A program made the translations under genes and the position numbers. A stretch of DNA of 64,000 nt from Propionibacteriaceae bacterium (lineage in GTDB: Bacteria; Actinomycetota; Actinomycetes; Propionibacteriales; Propionibacteriaceae): assembly GCA_031285845.1 (NCBI GenBank), contig JAITVK010000018.1, positions 124,001 to 188,000 of the forward strand. The letters are read 5' to 3'. Under the pieces are notes generated by a model. That model made no database searches. It was not told the origin of the DNA and saw nothing but the letters and a program-made list of their open reading frames with translations. Positions 15,927 to 25,222 of the stretch are shown in pieces (within the stretch, counting starts at the first letter, position 1; every line of letters begins with the position of its first letter).

Positions 15927-18038
15927 TCATCCTTTCGCGGCCTGGGCGCTGGCGGCCTTCATCTGATCGGCGATCATCGGCGGCAGGATCTCATACCCGT
16001 GGAATTGCCGGGTGAACGAGCCGGAGCCGCGTGCCAAACCGCGCAGGTCGATGGCGTACTTGCTGAGCTCGGATTGGGGGACCAGCGCGTGGATGATGGC
16101 GTGATGGTTGTCATCAGCGTCCGTTCCGACCAACTGGCCGCGCCTGCCCGACAGGTCAGTCATGATCGCGCCCATGTACTGTTCATCCACGGTCACCGTC
16201 ACCTTGTCGATCGGTTCGAGCAGCGCGGTCGCCCCCGGTTTGGCCGCCGCTTCGCGCAACGCCTGAGCCCCGGCCATCTGGAAGGCCATGTCAGAGGAGT
16301 CGACCGGGTGGTATTTGCCGAAGACCAGCGAGACTCGGATGTCGACCATCGGGAAACCTGCGACCACGCCTTTCTCGAGTTGGGCGCGCAAGCCCTTTTC
16401 GACCGACGGGATGAACTGGCGAGGGATGACACCGCCGACGATCTTGTCGACGAATTCGAATCCCGCGCCGCGTTCTAGCGGCTCAACTTCGATCGTGCAC
16501 TTGGCGTACTGTCCATGTCCACCGGATTGTTTGACGTGAGCGCCGTCGGCTGACGCCGGGGCGATGAACGTCTCGCGCAGAGCCACTTTGATCGGCTCCG
16601 ACACCACGTTGACGCCGTAGCGATCCTTCAGCCGAGCCAGCAGCAAGTCGATGTGGGCTTGACCCATCGTCCACAAGATGGTCTGTTTGGTCTCAGGATC
16701 GGTCTCGACTCGAACCGTGGTGTCTTCGACAGCCAGCCGGTTCAGTGCGACCGGCAGCTTGTCCTCATCGTTGCGTGATGCCGCCCGGATGGCGACCGGC
16801 AACAGCGGCTCGGGCAGGTTCCAGGGGTTGACCAGGACGGGGGAGTCCTTCGACGACAACGTGTCGGAGGTCTCAGCTTTGGTCATCTTGGTGATGAAGA
16901 CGATCTGGCCGGCGCCAGCCTGCGGAACTGAGGTGTTCTCGCCGACACCCGGAATCGACATCGGTCCGACCTTGTCGGTGTCGTCGTGGTCGGGATGCGC
17001 CGGGTCTTCCTTGCCGGTGAACAGCGAGCGATGACCGCTGACTGCGACGGTGTCGTCCAGGTGGATGGTGCCGTTGAATACTCGAACCAGCGATCCGCGT
17101 CCGGCGAATTGGTCCGAAGTCGTACGGATGACTTGCGCGATCAAAGATCCGTCCGGATCGCCGACATTCGCTTGCGTCGATGTGATCGCGCCGCCGACCA
17201 CGGCCGAGACGGCCAAGTGATGGCGCGTGGGGTTGGGGAAGGCGTTCTTGATCACTGTCAGCAACTCTTCGGTGCCGACCTCGTTCAGCGAGTTCACCGG
17301 AATCACTGGGAAGAATCGTCCGGTGTAGATCGCCTTGGTCAGATCCTCGACCAACTCGTCCTCTTTCAAGGTGTCGCCCTCAAGGTAGCGGTCCATCAGC
17401 GAGTCGTCTTCCGATTCTTGGATGATGCCTTCGATCAGCGCGGACCGGTAGTCCTCGATCGTGGCCAGCTCGTCGCTGGTCGCGTCGCGGCGCACGCGTT
17501 TGCCGCTCGAATAGTCATGAACCGACTGCGACACCAGTGACAGGTTGCCGCAGATCGTGTCGCCCTGTTTGACTGGGACGTACGCCGGCTGCACAGCGGT
17601 TCCCCACAGGTCTTGGACCTGGGCGAGCACGGTGTCGAAATCGGAGCGGCCGTCGTCGAGCTTGGTGATCGCGATGCCACGCGGCATGCCCACCGCGGCG
17701 CATTCATGCCACAGAGCCTCGGTGGCGGCGTCGACCCCGTCGGAGGCGGAGATGACGAAGATCGCGCCATCGGCTCCGCGCAGACCGGCCCGAAGTTCGC
17801 CGACGAAGTCAGGATGACCTGGCGCGTCGAGCAGGGTGATCGTGCTGGACCCGACGGGTATGGACGCCACGGCCAGCGCTGCTGACCGTTCAGGATCCAT
17901 CTTTTCGCCGCGGTAGCCTGACACCCGTGACTTCAGGAGGTGCTCGTACAACGTGGTCTTGCCCGAGCCAGAGGATCCGACGAGCACGACATTACGGATC
18001 GATGAGACTGACTGCGGTATGTTCGCCTGTGAACTCAT
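15927..18038 (-). CDS. fusA2: Elongation factor G-like protein (FusA2 type)
   Basis: A 703-residue translational GTPase related to EF-G. The P-loop is GSSGSGKT (21-28) and G3 is DAPGHPDF. G4 is TKLD rather than the NKxD of canonical EF-G, as is usual in the actinobacterial EF-G-like branch (mycobacterial Rv0120c type). Domains II to V follow, including the HVKQSGGHGQYA segment of domain IV. These paralogues lack robust translocation activity where tested and their role is not settled, with ribosome protection or a stress function proposed. The gene stands alone with its own terminator and reads away from rpsB. Confidence 0.9.
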   Translation of the reverse strand: MSSQANIPQSVSSIRNVVLVGSSGSGKTTLYEHLLKSRVSGYRGEKMDPERSAALAVASIPVGSSTITLLDAPGHPDFVGELRAGLRGADGAIFVISASDGVDAATEALWHECAAVGMPRGIAITKLDDGRSDFDTVLAQVQDLWGTAVQPAYVPVKQGDTICGNLSLVSQSVHDYSSGKRVRRDATSDELATIEDYRSALIEGIIQESEDDSLMDRYLEGDTLKEDELVEDLTKAIYTGRFFPVIPVNSLNEVGTEELLTVIKNAFPNPTRHHLAVSAVVGGAITSTQANVGDPDGSLIAQVIRTTSDQFAGRGSLVRVFNGTIHLDDTVAVSGHRSLFTGKEDPAHPDHDDTDKVGPMSIPGVGENTSVPQAGAGQIVFITKMTKAETSDTLSSKDSPVLVNPWNLPEPLLPVAIRAASRNDEDKLPVALNRLAVEDTTVRVETDPETKQTILWTMGQAHIDLLLARLKDRYGVNVVSEPIKVALRETFIAPASADGAHVKQSGGHGQYAKCTIEVEPLERGAGFEFVDKIVGGVIPRQFIPSVEKGLRAQLEKGVVAGFPMVDIRVSLVFGKYHPVDSSDMAFQMAGAQALREAAAKPGATALLEPIDKVTVTVDEQYMGAIMTDLSGRRGQLVGTDADDNHHAIIHALVPQSELSKYAIDLRGLARGSGSFTRQFHGYEILPPMIADQMKAASAQAAKG

Positions 18039-18101
18039 GAAACGAACTCTGCCCTATCTGACCTCGTCGCGCAACACCTCAATGGTGGTTTTGGCGGAAA
18101 T

Positions 18102-18129
18102 TTGCCCATTTTTCCGGCGGCGATAGAAT
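18102..18129 (+). promoter_or_regulatory. Promoter of rpsB-tsf with long leader
   Basis: TTGCCC (18102-18107), 16 bp, then TAGAAT (18124-18129). The predicted transcript has a leader of about 215 nt before the ATG at 18351, containing the palindrome GAGGCCTAGGCCTC at 18319-18332. A leader of this length upstream of S2 may carry feedback control, though I cannot identify a known leader motif. Confidence 0.5.
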
Positions 18130-18350
18130 AGACGTTGGTCCAGATTGTGTCTCACAAACTGTGCTGATGGATATCCATCAATTCGCACACCGGAAGTCCA
18201 CCTGGATCCTCGTGGTCCGTCCATGAATGATCAGCGTGCTTGTCGCCCCGGTCATCGTGAACGGTGGGGATCCGGCCGGTGTCAGGGATGGCGAACCTCG
18301 TCATCGATCAACTCAAATCGAGGCCTAGGCCTCATCAGGAAAGGACTGCT

Positions 18351-19256
18351 ATGGCTGTCATCACCGCACGCCAGATGCTCGACGCCGGAGTGCACTTCGG
18401 GCATCAAACCCGCCGTTGGAATCCGAAGATGAAGCGATTCATTTTCACTGAGCGCAACGGCATCTACATCATCGATCTTCACAAGTCGATCAAAGAGATC
18501 GGCTCAGCCTATGAGTTCGTCAAGAACCTGGTGGCCGGTGGCGGTCAGATCCTGTTCGTCGGAACGAAGAAGCAGGCTCAGGAGACCATCGCCGAGCAGG
18601 CCACTCGGGTCGGCATGCCGTACGTCAACCAGCGTTGGCTTGGAGGAATGCTGACCAACTTCCCGACCATGACCAAGCGTATCCAGCGCCTGAAGGAACT
18701 GGAAGCGATGGATCTGGGCAACGTGGCGGCCTCGGGGCTGACCAAGAAGGAGTTGCTCGGACTCAGCCGCGAGCGCGACAAGCTGTCGAAGTCGCTCGGC
18801 GGCATCCGTGACATGGTCAAGGTGCCCGCCGCGGTGTGGATCGTCGACACGAACAAGGAGCACTTGGCTGTCGACGAGGCCCACAAGCTGGGTATTCCGG
18901 TGGTCGCCATTTTGGACACCAACTGTGATCCCGACGATGTCGACTACCCGATTCCGGGCAACGACGACGCCATTCGTGCGGTCGCGCTGCTGACCCGGGT
19001 GATCGCTGACGCGGTCGCCGACGGTCTGATGTCACGTTCGCGTGCGCCGCAGACCGGCGAGGAAGAGGCGGTCGTCGAGCCGATGCCCGAGTGGGAGCGC
19101 GATTTGCTGGCCGGTGGCGCGGCTGAGTCCGCTCCTGAGGTCGCCACCGACGAGGTGGCCGCCAGTGCAGAGCCGATGACCTCGGATGACGCCGCGCCGA
19201 CCGAGGTTGTGACCGAGGCCGCCGCTGCGGAGTCGACCCCGGAAGAAAACGCCTGA
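18351..19256 (+). CDS. rpsB: 30S ribosomal protein S2
   Basis: 301 residues; the S2 core is clear from [14 protein letters not shown] [18 protein letters not shown] at the start and the [10 protein letters not shown] and PGNDDAIRA blocks. S2 binds the 30S head-body junction and S1 where present. The C-terminal 55-60 residues after [12 protein letters not shown] are rich in Glu, Ala and Thr, a disordered acidic tail longer than in E. coli (241 residues in total) but common in actinobacteria. ATG at 18351 follows AGGAAAGGA; the frame is open further upstream but only this start matches S2. tsf follows 51 nt later. Confidence 0.97.
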   Translation: MAVITARQMLDAGVHFGHQTRRWNPKMKRFIFTERNGIYIIDLHKSIKEIGSAYEFVKNLVAGGGQILFVGTKKQAQETIAEQATRVGMPYVNQRWLGGMLTNFPTMTKRIQRLKELEAMDLGNVAASGLTKKELLGLSRERDKLSKSLGGIRDMVKVPAAVWIVDTNKEHLAVDEAHKLGIPVVAILDTNCDPDDVDYPIPGNDDAIRAVALLTRVIADAVADGLMSRSRAPQTGEEEAVVEPMPEWERDLLAGGAAESAPEVATDEVAASAEPMTSDDAAPTEVVTEAAAAESTPEENA

Positions 19257-19307
19257 ACTCAGCGTTATTGAGTACGACCAACCAACCACACGAACGAAAG
19301 AGATGAC

Positions 19308-20123
19308 ATGGCAATCACTGCCGCTGATGTGAAGAAGCTGCGCGACATGACTGGCGCGGGCATGATGGACGCGAAGAAGGCGTTGACCGAGGCGGATGGA
19401 GACTTCGACAAGGCCACCGAACTTCTGCGCATCACTGGTGCGACCAAGGTCGCCAAGCGCTCGGAGCGCGAAGCCAGCAACGGTCTGGTGGCTGCGACCG
19501 GCAAGTCGATGATCCAGTTGGGCGCCGAGACTGACTTCGTGGCCAAGAACGAAGAGTTCATGGATCTGGCCACTCAGATCGCCGCCGCAGTCGAGGCCGC
19601 TGGCGCCGATGGTGTGGACGCCGCCAACCAGCTCACGCTGGCCGACGGGCGCACCGTGGCCGAGGCTGTCGCTCAACTGTCGGCCAAGATCGGTGAGAAG
19701 ATCGAGCTGGTCAACGTGGCGCACTTCACGGGAGCCACCCACACCTACTTGCATCGTCGTTCCCCTGATCTGCCTCCGCAGGTCGGTGTTCTGGTCGAGT
19801 TCGAAGGCACCACCGACGAGGGCCTGATCCATTCAGTGGCACTGCAGATCGCCTCGATGAACCCGTCGTACGTCCACAAGGGCGAGATCGACGAGGCCAC
19901 GATCGAGAATGAGAAGCGGATCGCCGAGGCCGCGGCTCGTGAAGAAGGCAAGCCTGAGCACATCATCGGTCGTATCGTCGAAGGTCGGATCCAGGACTTC
20001 TTCAAAGATGTCTGCCTGCACGACCAAGCGGCGATCTCCGATGACAAGGCGACCGTGGGCAAGCTGCTGGACGACGCTGGCGTGGTGATCACCCGCTTCG
20101 CTCGTTTCTCCGCTGGAGCCTGA
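19308..20123 (+). CDS. tsf: Elongation factor Ts
   Basis: 271 residues, the guanine-nucleotide exchange factor for EF-Tu. The N-terminal UBA-like domain (ADVKKLRDMTGAGMMDAKKAL) and the EF-Tu contact motif TDFVAKN (75-81) are intact, followed by the core domain and the VAREEGKPEHI-type helix (AAREEGKPEHIIGRIVEGR). ACGAAAGAG lies before the ATG. Cotranscribed with rpsB; a strong palindromic hairpin follows at 20180. Confidence 0.97.
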   Translation: MAITAADVKKLRDMTGAGMMDAKKALTEADGDFDKATELLRITGATKVAKRSEREASNGLVAATGKSMIQLGAETDFVAKNEEFMDLATQIAAAVEAAGADGVDAANQLTLADGRTVAEAVAQLSAKIGEKIELVNVAHFTGATHTYLHRRSPDLPPQVGVLVEFEGTTDEGLIHSVALQIASMNPSYVHKGEIDEATIENEKRIAEAAAREEGKPEHIIGRIVEGRIQDFFKDVCLHDQAAISDDKATVGKLLDDAGVVITRFARFSAGA

Positions 20124-20179
20124 TCGGTCGGGCAGTGACATCCTGACCGGTGTCACTGCGACGTGAGCCGTCAAGTAGA

Positions 20180-20213
20180 CTGTGCGCCGGGGTTGATCAA
20201 CCCCGGCGCACAG
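20180..20213. terminator. 34-nt perfect palindrome between tsf and pyrH
   Basis: Positions 20180-20196 and 20197-20213 are exact reverse complements (arm starts CTGTGCGCCGGGG). The resulting hairpin would have about 15 pairs and a GATC loop. It is followed by TTGTCTG, not a strong U-run. It may end the rpsB-tsf transcript or attenuate pyrH. Confidence 0.65.
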
Positions 20214-20284
20214 TTGTCTGCGGGCTCGGAAACCGATCGTCCCCATGAGGGGACGAACACCCCGACGAGACGAAGGAGATGCCG

Positions 20285-20998
20285 GTGGCAACGCACTATG
20301 GGCGGGTTTTGTTGAAGTTGTCGGGGGAAGCCTTCGGCGGCGGCGCATTGGGAGTGGATCCTGACGTCGTGGCCGGTGTGGCCGCGCAGATCGCAGAGGT
20401 GGTCCGTGGTGGTGTCCAGATCGCCATCGTCGTGGGCGGCGGCAACTTCTTCCGTGGCGCCGAACTTCAGAACCGGGGCATGGATCGGGCTCGCGCTGAC
20501 TACATCGGCATGCTGGGAACGGTCATGAACTGCCTGGCGCTGCAGGACTTCTGCGAGAAACTCGGCATCGACACCCGAGTCCAAACGGCGATCACGATGG
20601 GGCAGGTCGCCGAGCCGTACATCCCCCGTCGAGCGATCCGACATTTGGAGAAAGGCCGAGTCGTCATTTTCGGCGCTGGTTCTGGGATGCCTTTCTTCTC
20701 CACCGACACCGTCGCCGCGCAGCGGGCGCTCGAAGTTGGCTGCGAAGTCATTCTGATGGGCAAGCAGGGCACCGATGGGGTCTACAACGCTGATCCTCGG
20801 ACCCATCCCGACGCTGTGATGTACGAAGAGCTGACGTACGACGACTTCCTGGCTCAGAACCTGAAAGTCGCTGACGCGACGGCGATCTCGATGGCCCGTG
20901 AGCACGACATGCCGATGGTGTTCTTCAACTTGGACGTGCCCGGTAACATCGTGCGAGCGGTGTCGGGGCAGCGTCTGGGAACTTTGGTCCACGCCTGA
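20285..20998 (+). CDS. pyrH: UMP kinase
   Basis: A 237-residue amino-acid-kinase-fold enzyme making UDP from UMP with ATP. Conserved pieces are [11 protein letters not shown] at the N-terminus, GGGNFFRG, and [11 protein letters not shown] for nucleotide binding. I chose GTG at 20285 because AAGGAG ends at 20278, six bases upstream; the ATG at 20279 abuts that ribosome site and cannot use it. Lies in the universal order tsf-pyrH-frr. Confidence 0.96.
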   Translation: MATHYGRVLLKLSGEAFGGGALGVDPDVVAGVAAQIAEVVRGGVQIAIVVGGGNFFRGAELQNRGMDRARADYIGMLGTVMNCLALQDFCEKLGIDTRVQTAITMGQVAEPYIPRRAIRHLEKGRVVIFGAGSGMPFFSTDTVAAQRALEVGCEVILMGKQGTDGVYNADPRTHPDAVMYEELTYDDFLAQNLKVADATAISMAREHDMPMVFFNLDVPGNIVRAVSGQRLGTLVHA

Positions 20999-21105
20999 CC
21001 CGTCGAACGCGCTCGCGCGGCTGATGGGCATGGGATAACGTTGGGGTCGAGGGCGTCGGTTCGCGCCTGAGCCTCTATGATGTGAGTTGGACGAAGGAGA
21101 AACCC

Positions 21106-21663
21106 GTGATTTCCGACATTATTGCCAGTGCTGAGCACAAAATGACTCAAGCGGTGGAGTTTTCCAAAGAGGAGTTCGCCGCGATCCGCACCGGCCGGGC
21201 CCATCCGGCGATGTTCGCCAAGCTCACCGCTGAGTACTACGGCACACCCACCCCGCTGCAACAACTGGCCAGCTTCCAGGTTCCTGAGGCTCGAACCGTC
21301 ATCATCGCGCCGTACGACCAGTCGGCCTTGGCGGCGATCGAGCGGTCCATTCGTGACTCCGACCTGGGGGTGAACCCGAGCAACGATGGTCATTCTGTCC
21401 GGGTGGTTCTGCCGATGTTGACCGAAGAGCGTCGCAAGGAATACACCAAGCTGGCCCGGGCGAAAGCCGAGGAGGGCCGGATCGCGATTCGCAACGCCCG
21501 TCGTCACGCCGTCGACGCCTGCAAGAAGCTGGAGAAGGCCAAGGAGGTCAGCGAGGACGATGTCGCGCGGGCCGAGAAGAAACTGGACGAAGTGACCAAG
21601 AAGTACGTCGAGTCGATCGACGAGTTGCTCAAGCGCAAGGAAGCTGAGCTGCTCGAAGTCTGA
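21106..21663 (+). CDS. frr: Ribosome recycling factor
   Basis: 185 residues, exactly the normal RRF length. RRF splits post-termination ribosomes together with EF-G. The conserved RTGRAHPAMF, YGTPTPLQQLA and KLARAKAEEGRIAIRNARR segments are present. GTG at 21106 has GAAGGAG seven bases upstream. A TATGAT at 21076-21081 may give frr its own promoter. The stop TGA overlaps the cdsA ATG (TGATG), so translation is coupled. Confidence 0.97.
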   Translation: MISDIIASAEHKMTQAVEFSKEEFAAIRTGRAHPAMFAKLTAEYYGTPTPLQQLASFQVPEARTVIIAPYDQSALAAIERSIRDSDLGVNPSNDGHSVRVVLPMLTEERRKEYTKLARAKAEEGRIAIRNARRHAVDACKKLEKAKEVSEDDVARAEKKLDEVTKKYVESIDELLKRKEAELLEV

Positions 21664-22736
21664 TGGATGGTCATGTGTCCGGCTCCGATTCCGACACCGA
21701 CGCCCAAAGTTCTGCTGGTGTCGGTGAGTCGTCGCGCGCGCCGCTGACTGGCTCCGGCGATCAGGACGCCGCAGCGCAAGCCCCGTCGTCGACCCATGAC
21801 CGTCATGGTCATCGGCACGTGCCCAGCGGCGCGGAGGCCACTGTGGAGCACGCGTTGACCGAGTTCGCCGACGCCACCCAACATGCCGTGGCCGAGGTCA
21901 ATCGTCGCGCGGGCCGCGACATCATCGCCGCCGTTGGTGTGGCCATCGTGATTTTGGCCGCGCTCGGGTCGACTCTGGTGTGGTTCCCGTGGGGCTTCGT
22001 CGTCATCGTGGCGCTGGGGGTGGCAGCAGCACAGATCGAGCTGAGCGGTGTCCTGGCGGCCAAACGTCAGGTTCGGGTCCAGAAGGTCCCTTTGATCGCA
22101 GGCTCGGTGGTGTTGGCCCTGGGGTCGTACGCCGTCGACGCCTTCGGACTGATGAGTCCCGCGCTGCTCGCGGTTTGGGTCGTGGGTCTGACCAGTGTCG
22201 TCATTCTGGTCGTCCGATTGGCTGGCCCCACCTCGGGCTATCTGCGCGACGTCGGCGCCAGTGTGTTCCTGCTGATCTACCCGGGCCTGCTGGCCAGCGG
22301 TGTGGTGTCGCTGCTCAGCCACGATCAGGGACCGTGGTGGGTGGCCACGCTGGTGGTGGGTGTGGCCGCGACCGACACTGGCGGTTACTTGGTCGGCGTC
22401 GTGATCGGCAAGCATCAGTTCGCGCCCAGGATTTCGCCGAAGAAATCGTGGGAGGGTGTGGCTGGTTCGGTGGTTCTCGCCGGATGCTTGGTGACTCTGA
22501 TGGTGACTGTGCTGCTGCATCAAACCTGGTGGAAAGGTGTCATCCTCGCCATGGTGATCGTCGTCACCGCGATCGCGGGCGATTTGGTCGAGTCGGTCAT
22601 CAAGCGCGACCTCGGCGTCAAAGACATGGGCGATCTGTTGCCCGGTCATGGCGGAGTCATGGATCGGGTCGACGGCTACATTCTGGCGGCCTTCCCCACC
22701 TGGTTGACCATGGTGTTCCTGTTCGGAGGTGTCTGA
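21663..22736 (+). CDS. cdsA: Phosphatidate cytidylyltransferase
   Basis: Makes CDP-diacylglycerol, the precursor of all bacterial phospholipids, in the cytoplasmic membrane. The 357-residue protein has about eight membrane helices and the family signature SVIKRDLGVKDMGDLLPGHG followed by GVMDR near the C-terminus. The first 75 residues are polar, rich in Ser, Ala and Asp, with a His-rich patch (HDRHGHRH); this disordered cytoplasmic extension is not part of the catalytic core and is typical of actinobacterial CdsA. Start and stop abut frr and rlmN, so this is one operon. Confidence 0.95.
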   Translation: MDGHVSGSDSDTDAQSSAGVGESSRAPLTGSGDQDAAAQAPSSTHDRHGHRHVPSGAEATVEHALTEFADATQHAVAEVNRRAGRDIIAAVGVAIVILAALGSTLVWFPWGFVVIVALGVAAAQIELSGVLAAKRQVRVQKVPLIAGSVVLALGSYAVDAFGLMSPALLAVWVVGLTSVVILVVRLAGPTSGYLRDVGASVFLLIYPGLLASGVVSLLSHDQGPWWVATLVVGVAATDTGGYLVGVVIGKHQFAPRISPKKSWEGVAGSVVLAGCLVTLMVTVLLHQTWWKGVILAMVIVVTAIAGDLVESVIKRDLGVKDMGDLLPGHGGVMDRVDGYILAAFPTWLTMVFLFGGV

Positions 22737-24083
22737 GTGGTGGCGATGGTTGGGCCTGACGAGGTGATCGACGAGCTGGGCGCGCCGGTGGAGACCGGCT
22801 CGACCGGTCGTCGGGTCCAACGTCCACCAACCCATTGGGCCGACCTGGACGAGACTGGTCGACGCCGTGGTGTTGAAGAATTGGGTTTGGCCGGCTTTCG
22901 GGCCAACCAGGTCTCGCGCCACTATTTCGAACGGCTGGAGGCCGATCCTGAGCAGTGGACGGACTTGTCAGCGGCCGATCGGTCTGGCTTGCGCCAGTTC
23001 TTCCCACCGCTACTGACGGAACTGGTTCGTCGTCAGGCCGACCGTGGCACGACGGTGAAGACGTTGTACCGTCTGTTCGACTCGGTTCTGGTGGAGTCGG
23101 TCACGATGAGGTACCTGCGTTCGGGGCGAGGCCAGGGGCTTGGGGGCTCCAGTGACGAGGAACCGGTGGGCACGTCGCGCTCGACGCTGTGCGTGTCGAG
23201 TCAAGCTGGATGTGGCATCGGCTGCCCGTTCTGCGCCACCGGTCAGGCCGGGTTGACGCGCAATCTCACCGCCGCCGAGATCGTCGAGCAGGTACGACTG
23301 GCGATGGTGACGCTGGCCAGCGGCGACCTGAATCCCGGGCCCGGCCCGCTCAACAATGTGGTGTTCATGGGCATGGGTGAACCACTGGCCAACTACCGCG
23401 CGGTCATGACGGCGGTCAGGGCGATCTGTGGGCCAACCCCGTCCGGTTTCGGACTGAGCGCTCGTGGGATCACCGTCTCGACTTCGGGCTTGGTCCCGAG
23501 GATCAACGATCTGGCCAATGAGAAGCTGCCTTTGACGTTGGCCGTGTCTTTGCATGCCCCTGACGACAAGCTGCGCGACGAGTTGGTGCCCTTGAATCGC
23601 CGCTGGAATCTGGCTCAACTGCTCGACGCGGCCAGGTCGTACTTCGATGTCACCGGTCGACGTGTGTCGATCGAGTACGCGATGATGCGCGACATCAATG
23701 ATCAAGGCTTCAGAGCCGACCTGTTGGCAAAACAACTGTTGACCCGTGGCCGCGGGTGGGTCCATGTCAATCTGATCCCGCTCAATCCGACTCCGGGGTC
23801 GAAATGGACGGCGTCGAGACGAGCCGACGAGGCCGAGTTCATCGCCCGTCTGGAGGCTCACCGCATCCCGGTGACTGTTCGCGACACGCGCGGGCAAGAC
23901 ATCGACGGGGCGTGCGGGCAGTTGGCCGCCGCGGTCGGCCAGTCCGCTCAGGGAGGCCTTGATGACGCCAGGCTGAGCGTGGCTGTCGCCAAGACCCGCC
24001 CGGCAGATGAGACACTGGTCTCGTGCGTAGCGTCATCATTCTCGGATCGACAGGCTCGATCGGAACCCAAGCCCTCGACGTGA
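22737..24083 (+). CDS. rlmN: Dual-specificity 23S rRNA A2503/tRNA A37 methyltransferase
   Basis: A 448-residue radical-SAM enzyme. The cluster cysteines are Cys159, Cys163 and Cys166 (CGIGCPFC), the two mechanistic cysteines correspond to Cys152 (TLCVSS) and Cys393 (DGACGQL), and GEPLANY lies at 214-220. It methylates C2 of A2503 in 23S rRNA and A37 in some tRNAs. The tail after about residue 400 is longer than in E. coli RlmN (384 residues) and its last 61 nt overlap the dxr gene in another frame. The GTG start directly follows the cdsA stop. Confidence 0.95.
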   Translation: MVAMVGPDEVIDELGAPVETGSTGRRVQRPPTHWADLDETGRRRGVEELGLAGFRANQVSRHYFERLEADPEQWTDLSAADRSGLRQFFPPLLTELVRRQADRGTTVKTLYRLFDSVLVESVTMRYLRSGRGQGLGGSSDEEPVGTSRSTLCVSSQAGCGIGCPFCATGQAGLTRNLTAAEIVEQVRLAMVTLASGDLNPGPGPLNNVVFMGMGEPLANYRAVMTAVRAICGPTPSGFGLSARGITVSTSGLVPRINDLANEKLPLTLAVSLHAPDDKLRDELVPLNRRWNLAQLLDAARSYFDVTGRRVSIEYAMMRDINDQGFRADLLAKQLLTRGRGWVHVNLIPLNPTPGSKWTASRRADEAEFIARLEAHRIPVTVRDTRGQDIDGACGQLAAAVGQSAQGGLDDARLSVAVAKTRPADETLVSCVASSFSDRQARSEPKPST

Positions 24084-25222
24084 TCTCCCGTCACCACGAT
24101 CAGTTCACCGTGTTGGGATTGTCCGCCGGAGGCTCTCAGATCGAGCGCTTGGCTCACCAAATCGCCGCGATTCGCCCCCCGCGGGTCGCTTTGCCGACCC
24201 AGGAGGCGGCGGACGCTCTGAAGAAAGAGCTGGCGCAGATGGGCGTGGCCGCCCCGTCGATTCTGGCCGGACCTCTGGCCTCGTCCGACCTGGCCAGGAC
24301 TGGCGCTGACATCGTGGTCAACGCCATCACAGGGTACGCCGGGCTGGAGTCGACGCTGACTGTGTTGAGCGCCGGATCGACGTTGGCGCTGGCGAACAAG
24401 GAGTCCCTGGTGGTCGGCGGACCACTGGTCTTGGCTAGTGCCCGTCCCGGCCAGATCGTTCCGGTCGACTCCGAACACTCCGCTTTCGCTCAAGTTTTGC
24501 GGGCGGGCCGTCGCGAAGAAGTGTCGCGGTTGATCCTGACTGCTTCGGGCGGTCCGTTCCGTGGACACACCCGCCATCAGCTGAGCCAAGTCAGTGTCGA
24601 ACAGGCTCTGGCCCATCCGACCTGGCAGATGGGTCGAGTGGTGACGATCAACTCGGCCACCTTGGTGAACAAAGGCCTAGAGCTGATTGAAGCGGTCCTG
24701 CTGTTCTCGGTTGGATGGGATCAGGTCCAGGTCGTCGTCCATCCGCAGTCGATGGTCCACTCGATGGTCGAATTCCGTGACGGGTCGACGATCGCCCAAT
24801 GCTCCCCGCCCGACATGCGTCTGCCGATCGCGCTCGGGCTGAGCTGGCCAGCTCGTCTGGGCGATGTCGTGCCCGGTTGTGACTGGAGTCAATCCAGCCA
24901 GTGGACTTTTGAACCGCTGGACGACGTGACCTTCCCCGCCGTCGAGTTGGCTCGTCGGGTCGGGCGGGCCGGGGGCACGACACCGGCGGTGTTCAACGCC
25001 GCCAACGAGGTCTGCGTCGACGCCTTCTGCGACAAGCGCATCGGGTTTCTGGACATCGTCGACACGATCACCGCTGTCGTCGGTGACTACGAGACCCACC
25101 AGCGCGAGGTCTCCGATCAGACCGAGCAGCCCGAGACCGGTTTGACGCTGACAGCGATTCGTACGGCTGATGCCTGGGCCAGGGCCCGAACTGAGGCCCG
25201 CCTGGAAGCGTTGGCCGGATGA
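24023..25222 (+). CDS. dxr: 1-deoxy-D-xylulose 5-phosphate reductoisomerase
   Basis: Second step of the MEP isoprenoid pathway, forming MEP with NADPH. The 399-residue protein has the NADPH loop LGSTGSIGTQ, NKESLVVGG, the metal-binding PVDSEHSA and the substrate lid region with SASGGPFR-like TASGGPFRGH. The GTG at 24023 lies inside the 3' end of rlmN (61-nt overlap), and no later start would keep the NADPH loop. rseP follows with a four-base overlap and ispG, another MEP gene, is two genes downstream. Confidence 0.96.
   Translation: MRSVIILGSTGSIGTQALDVISRHHDQFTVLGLSAGGSQIERLAHQIAAIRPPRVALPTQEAADALKKELAQMGVAAPSILAGPLASSDLARTGADIVVNAITGYAGLESTLTVLSAGSTLALANKESLVVGGPLVLASARPGQIVPVDSEHSAFAQVLRAGRREEVSRLILTASGGPFRGHTRHQLSQVSVEQALAHPTWQMGRVVTINSATLVNKGLELIEAVLLFSVGWDQVQVVVHPQSMVHSMVEFRDGSTIAQCSPPDMRLPIALGLSWPARLGDVVPGCDWSQSSQWTFEPLDDVTFPAVELARRVGRAGGTTPAVFNAANEVCVDAFCDKRIGFLDIVDTITAVVGDYETHQREVSDQTEQPETGLTLTAIRTADAWARARTEARLEALAG

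Noticed and set aside
21504..22922. A 472-codon open frame on the minus strand across frr, cdsA and rlmN
   Set aside because: It lies antisense to three well-supported genes, is rich in His, Gln, Arg and Asp as expected of a GC-rich shadow frame, and has no recognisable domain.
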